From NCBI GenBank assembly GCA_019694835.1, contig JAIBBE010000165.1, forward strand, positions 1-35,874: DNA of 35,874 bases, written 5' to 3'. A model generated the notes under the pieces. The model did no database searches. It had not been told where the DNA came from and saw only the letters and a program-made list of their open reading frames with translations. Numbering within the stretch: position 1 is the stretch's first letter; each line of letters opens with the position of its first letter. The translations under genes and the position numbers were made by a program. The stretch is from Fimbriimonadaceae bacterium (GTDB lineage Bacteria; Armatimonadota; Fimbriimonadia; Fimbriimonadales; Fimbriimonadaceae). This document shows, in pieces, positions 33,263 through 35,874 of the stretch.

Positions 33263-34516
33263 ATGCGCAAGATCGCTGCCCTCGGCTTGGGCCTTGCCCT
33301 TTTCGGAGGCACCGCTGAAGCCCAGACTTCCAACCCGACGGCTGTGCCTGTGCCGGACAGGCACAGCGGCGCCCCCCTCGCCCAATTCACGCTCGGCCCC
33401 CTTGTCGTCACTCCGACCTTCAAAATCGGCACCCTGGCCATCGATACCAACGTTCAGTACGCGCGAACAAAGACAACCGATTTCGTGGCCTCCGCCGGTC
33501 CTGGCCTCGACCTGGCCCTTCCATTCCACGACCAATGGAAGTTCGAGGTTGAAAGTTCCGCTCAGTATCTCTACTTTCTGCGCACCGAGGAGCTCCGTCG
33601 ATGGACCGGCCTCGGCTCTGCCACCCTCTATTGGAAGGGCACAGGGACCCGTTTCCAGACGGCACTTGGATACACCCGAGACTTCGATCGGCCGAGCTAT
33701 GAAGTGAATATTCGGGTGGCCAGGACCATCAAGGACGTATCCACCGAGATCGAGCGCGACCTTGGGCGCCTCACTCTGGCGGTTCGGGGCATGTACGGGC
33801 AGACGCGGGCCGATGAGGATCAGCTCTATCGGGGCACGAATCTCTCGACGACTCTGAGCACGGACGACTTCTTTGGAGGCCTTCAACTCCGTTACGCCGT
33901 GACCCCCATCTCCTCCCTGCTGGTAGAGGGTGGATACAAGGAGACACACTTTCCGGACGCCTCGGTTCGGAACTTCGCCGAGGAATTCGCCGGCGCAGGG
34001 GTGAGGACAACCGGCTTCTTCAAGGGAGAGGCCACCGCAGGCCTGCGACGGACGCATCTCCTCACGGGGTCCATTTCGAAGACGCGGCCGTACTTCCGGG
34101 CGAACCTGAGCCAGCAGTTGAGCAAGCGATTCCGGCTCACCGAGCGCTACGACAACAATTCCTCGGTGTCGGCCTTCGCCAGGGATGGCTTCCTGCCGAC
34201 CTACGAGAACAGGCAGCTCTCGGTTGACCTCCTGATCGACATCACCCGGCGTATCGACATGAGGCTCGGTGGCACTCGCGCTCACAACATCAGCGACGGC
34301 GAGATCCGGGTCGTGACCGACACCGGTGAGGTCGCATTCGCCCTGCGGGATGACCTGGCCTACGACGCGCGCGCCGACGTCGGCATCCGCCTGAGCCGTA
34401 CGCGTCTTGCCGCCTTCGTCTCCTACACCACGCGTCACTCCGTCCACTTCTCGGACTTCGGCATTGACGGGCTCCAGACCGGCCTCCGCCTCGAGTACGC
34501 TCCCCAGCAGAAATAG
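33263..34516 (+). CDS. outer-membrane beta-barrel protein
   Basis: 417 residues from ATG 33263; the upstream ATG at 33206 (overlapping the asnB end) would put 19 hydrophilic residues before a good signal peptide, MRKIAALGLGLALFGGTAEAQ, so the later start is chosen. The mature part is a series of amphipathic strands (LVVTPTFKIGTLAIDTNVQYA, WKFEVESSAQYLYFL, LLVEGGYKETHFPD, LAAFVSYTTRHSVHFSDFG), each short and ending in charged turns, and finishes LEYAPQQK. This is a BBP2-like barrel pattern as in EPS clusters. No defined family is certain. It may be a second export pore or an adhesin-like outer-membrane protein for the polysaccharide. Confidence 0.78.
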   Translation: MRKIAALGLGLALFGGTAEAQTSNPTAVPVPDRHSGAPLAQFTLGPLVVTPTFKIGTLAIDTNVQYARTKTTDFVASAGPGLDLALPFHDQWKFEVESSAQYLYFLRTEELRRWTGLGSATLYWKGTGTRFQTALGYTRDFDRPSYEVNIRVARTIKDVSTEIERDLGRLTLAVRGMYGQTRADEDQLYRGTNLSTTLSTDDFFGGLQLRYAVTPISSLLVEGGYKETHFPDASVRNFAEEFAGAGVRTTGFFKGEATAGLRRTHLLTGSISKTRPYFRANLSQQLSKRFRLTERYDNNSSVSAFARDGFLPTYENRQLSVDLLIDITRRIDMRLGGTRAHNISDGEIRVVTDTGEVAFALRDDLAYDARADVGIRLSRTRLAAFVSYTTRHSVHFSDFGIDGLQTGLRLEYAPQQK

Positions 34517-34530
34517 GATCCACACCGCGA

Positions 34531-35874
34531 ATGTCCAGCATCTTCCAGACCAAGACCGTCGACGAACTCATCGGCGGCTCCGGCCCCGCGGGCTCCGGCA
34601 TGAAGCGGACGCTGAGTACCTTCGACCTCGTGATGCTCGGCATCGGCGCGGTGATCGGCGCCGGGATCTTCTCGAGCATCGGGACCGCGGCGGTGGGCGA
34701 AGTGGCTCCAGACGGCACCGTGATCCGCTACGGCGCCGGTCCCGCCTTGACTCTCTCCTTCGTCCTCCTGGGCGCTGTGTGTGCCCTGGCTGGCCTCTGC
34801 TACGCCGAACTCACGGCGATGATCCCCGTTTCCGGAAGCGCCTACACCTACGCCTACGCCACCCTGGGGGAACTGGTGGCCTGGATCATCGGCTGGGACC
34901 TCATCCTCGAATACGCCGTAGGCAACGTGGCCGTGGCCATCGCCTGGTCTGGCTACTTCGTCTCGTTTCTCCGCTTCTTCGGCATCGAGATTCCGTTCTG
35001 GCTGTGCCACAGCTACCGCGACGTGGCGTTCTCCTATCCGGAGCACATGGACAAGCTGCCCATCCTCTTCGACCACCACATCGCTATCAACGTGCCCGCC
35101 ATCGTCATCGTCGGCTTGATCACCTGGCTTCTGGTCATCGGAGTCAAGGAAAGCGCCCAGGTCAACAACGTGATGGTCGTGATCAAGCTCTCAGTTCTGG
35201 CCTTGTTCATCGGCGTGGGCTTCTTCTACATCGAGCCCACAAACTGGGTGCCCTTCGCCCCCAACGGCTGGCGCGGCGTGATGAATGGCGCGGCCATCGT
35301 CTTCTTTGCCTACATTGGCTTCGACGCCATCTCCACCGCCGCCGAGGAAACCAAGGATCCCCAGCGCTCGATGCCCCGCGGCATTCTCTGGTCGCTCGCT
35401 ATCTGCACGATCATCTACGTGATCGTGGGCGCGGTCGCGACCGGCATCGTTCCCTACGCCCAGCTCAAAGGCTCCGACCCCCTCGCGCGCGCCTTCGAGA
35501 TGGCGGGCATCGGATGGGGCCAGGTGATCATCTCGTTTGGCGCCATCGTTTCCATGAGCGCTGTCCTTCTGGTGTTCCAGTACGGCCAGCCGCGGATCTT
35601 CTATTCCATGAGCCGGGATGGACTGCTGCCGCCGTTCTTTCGGCAGCTCCATCCCAGGTACCAGACGCCGCACATCACCACCATTGTGACTGGGGTTCTG
35701 GTGGCGCTAGGCTCGACTATCCTGGACGACGATGAGACGTACGACCTTACGAATATCGGGACGCTCTTCGCGTTCCTGATCGTGTGCCTGGGCGTTCTGG
35801 CCCTCCGTCTGAAGGACCCCGATCGCCATCGCCCGTTCCGGGTGCCCTTGGTCTGGGTGGTCGCCCCCCTCGGC
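34531..35874 (+). CDS. APC-family amino acid permease (partial, 3' end off window)
   Basis: 448 residues visible, open at the right edge. Start ATG 34531, 14 bp after the barrel gene stop. STFDLVMLGIGAVIGAGIFSS is the classic first helix of cationic-amino-acid-type APC carriers; further signatures are CYAELTAMIPVSGSAYTYAYA, WIIGWDLILEYAVGNVAVA, FFAYIGFDAISTAAEETKDP (helix 6 to 8 region, diagnostic) and QPRIFYSMSRDGLLPPFF. Known role: amino acid uptake or exchange with protons at the inner membrane; substrate unknown. Not a polysaccharide gene, so it marks the right limit of the cluster, though it could be read through from the upstream genes. Confidence 0.92.
   Translation, partial: MSSIFQTKTVDELIGGSGPAGSGMKRTLSTFDLVMLGIGAVIGAGIFSSIGTAAVGEVAPDGTVIRYGAGPALTLSFVLLGAVCALAGLCYAELTAMIPVSGSAYTYAYATLGELVAWIIGWDLILEYAVGNVAVAIAWSGYFVSFLRFFGIEIPFWLCHSYRDVAFSYPEHMDKLPILFDHHIAINVPAIVIVGLITWLLVIGVKESAQVNNVMVVIKLSVLALFIGVGFFYIEPTNWVPFAPNGWRGVMNGAAIVFFAYIGFDAISTAAEETKDPQRSMPRGILWSLAICTIIYVIVGAVATGIVPYAQLKGSDPLARAFEMAGIGWGQVIISFGAIVSMSAVLLVFQYGQPRIFYSMSRDGLLPPFFRQLHPRYQTPHITTIVTGVLVALGSTILDDDETYDLTNIGTLFAFLIVCLGVLALRLKDPDRHRPFRVPLVWVVAPLG

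Noticed and set aside
32984..34525. 513-codon minus-strand open frame
   Set aside because: Antisense to the second AsnB and the barrel protein; no domain features.
1..35874. CRISPR array, phage genes, toxin-antitoxin or anti-phage defence system
   Set aside because: No regularly spaced repeats and no gene with such motifs were seen; everything outside the IS region fits polysaccharide synthesis or transport.

Overview
The window is a cell-surface polysaccharide locus (capsule, exopolysaccharide or O-antigen type) from a high-GC Gram-negative bacterium. The Gram-negative call rests on an OPX export protein, two predicted outer-membrane beta-barrels and an APC permease without Gram-positive features. 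GTG and TTG starts are common and there is no rRNA or tRNA to place it; Acidobacteriota-, Myxococcota- or similar soil-type lineages would fit, but this is a guess.

Left block (1-17,062, all minus strand). Reading in the direction of transcription: asparagine synthetase B, a GT4 glycosyltransferase, a methyltransferase, three more GT4 enzymes, a second methyltransferase, a NodB-like deacetylase, a polytopic membrane protein, a Wzy/WaaL-type polymerase or ligase with a TPR tail, then after a 147 bp gap a WecA/TagO-type initiating phosphoglycosyltransferase, an outer-membrane barrel with an AMIN-like front, a short OPX protein and a Wzz/GumC-type co-polymerase cut by the window edge. Genes are separated by a few bases or overlap (ATGA, and twice TTGA), so this looks like one or two long operons.

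Middle block (17,240-22,499, plus strand), divergent from asnB: cupin, zinc-ribbon sugar C-methyltransferase, CapF-type cupin, GDP-fucose-synthase-like SDR, Gmd and a glycosyltransferase. Together these look like a GDP-linked, C-methylated 6-deoxyhexose pathway (virenose-like) made from GDP-mannose. It is visibly less GC-rich than the left block.

Then come a Wzx-type flippase and an OafA-type acyltransferase (minus), a 606-residue protein that fuses a class-II glutaminase to a WbpG/PseA-type N-acetyl-sugar amidotransferase (plus), and a further glycosyltransferase (minus). From 28.9 to 31.1 kb lies mobile debris: a complete IS3-family element with inverted repeats and a 4-bp target duplication sits inside an older, badly decayed IS3-type transposase gene on the other strand. 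The right end carries a second asparagine-synthetase-like amidotransferase, another outer-membrane barrel, and an APC amino-acid permease that marks the end of the polysaccharide genes.

Inferred working scheme: WecA-like protein loads the first sugar-phosphate on undecaprenyl phosphate; six GT4-type enzymes build the repeat using a GDP-branched deoxysugar and amidated/acetamidino sugars; methyl-, deacetyl- and acyl-transferases decorate it; Wzx flips it; the Wzy-like protein polymerises or ligates it under Wzz control; the OPX protein with a beta-barrel exports it.
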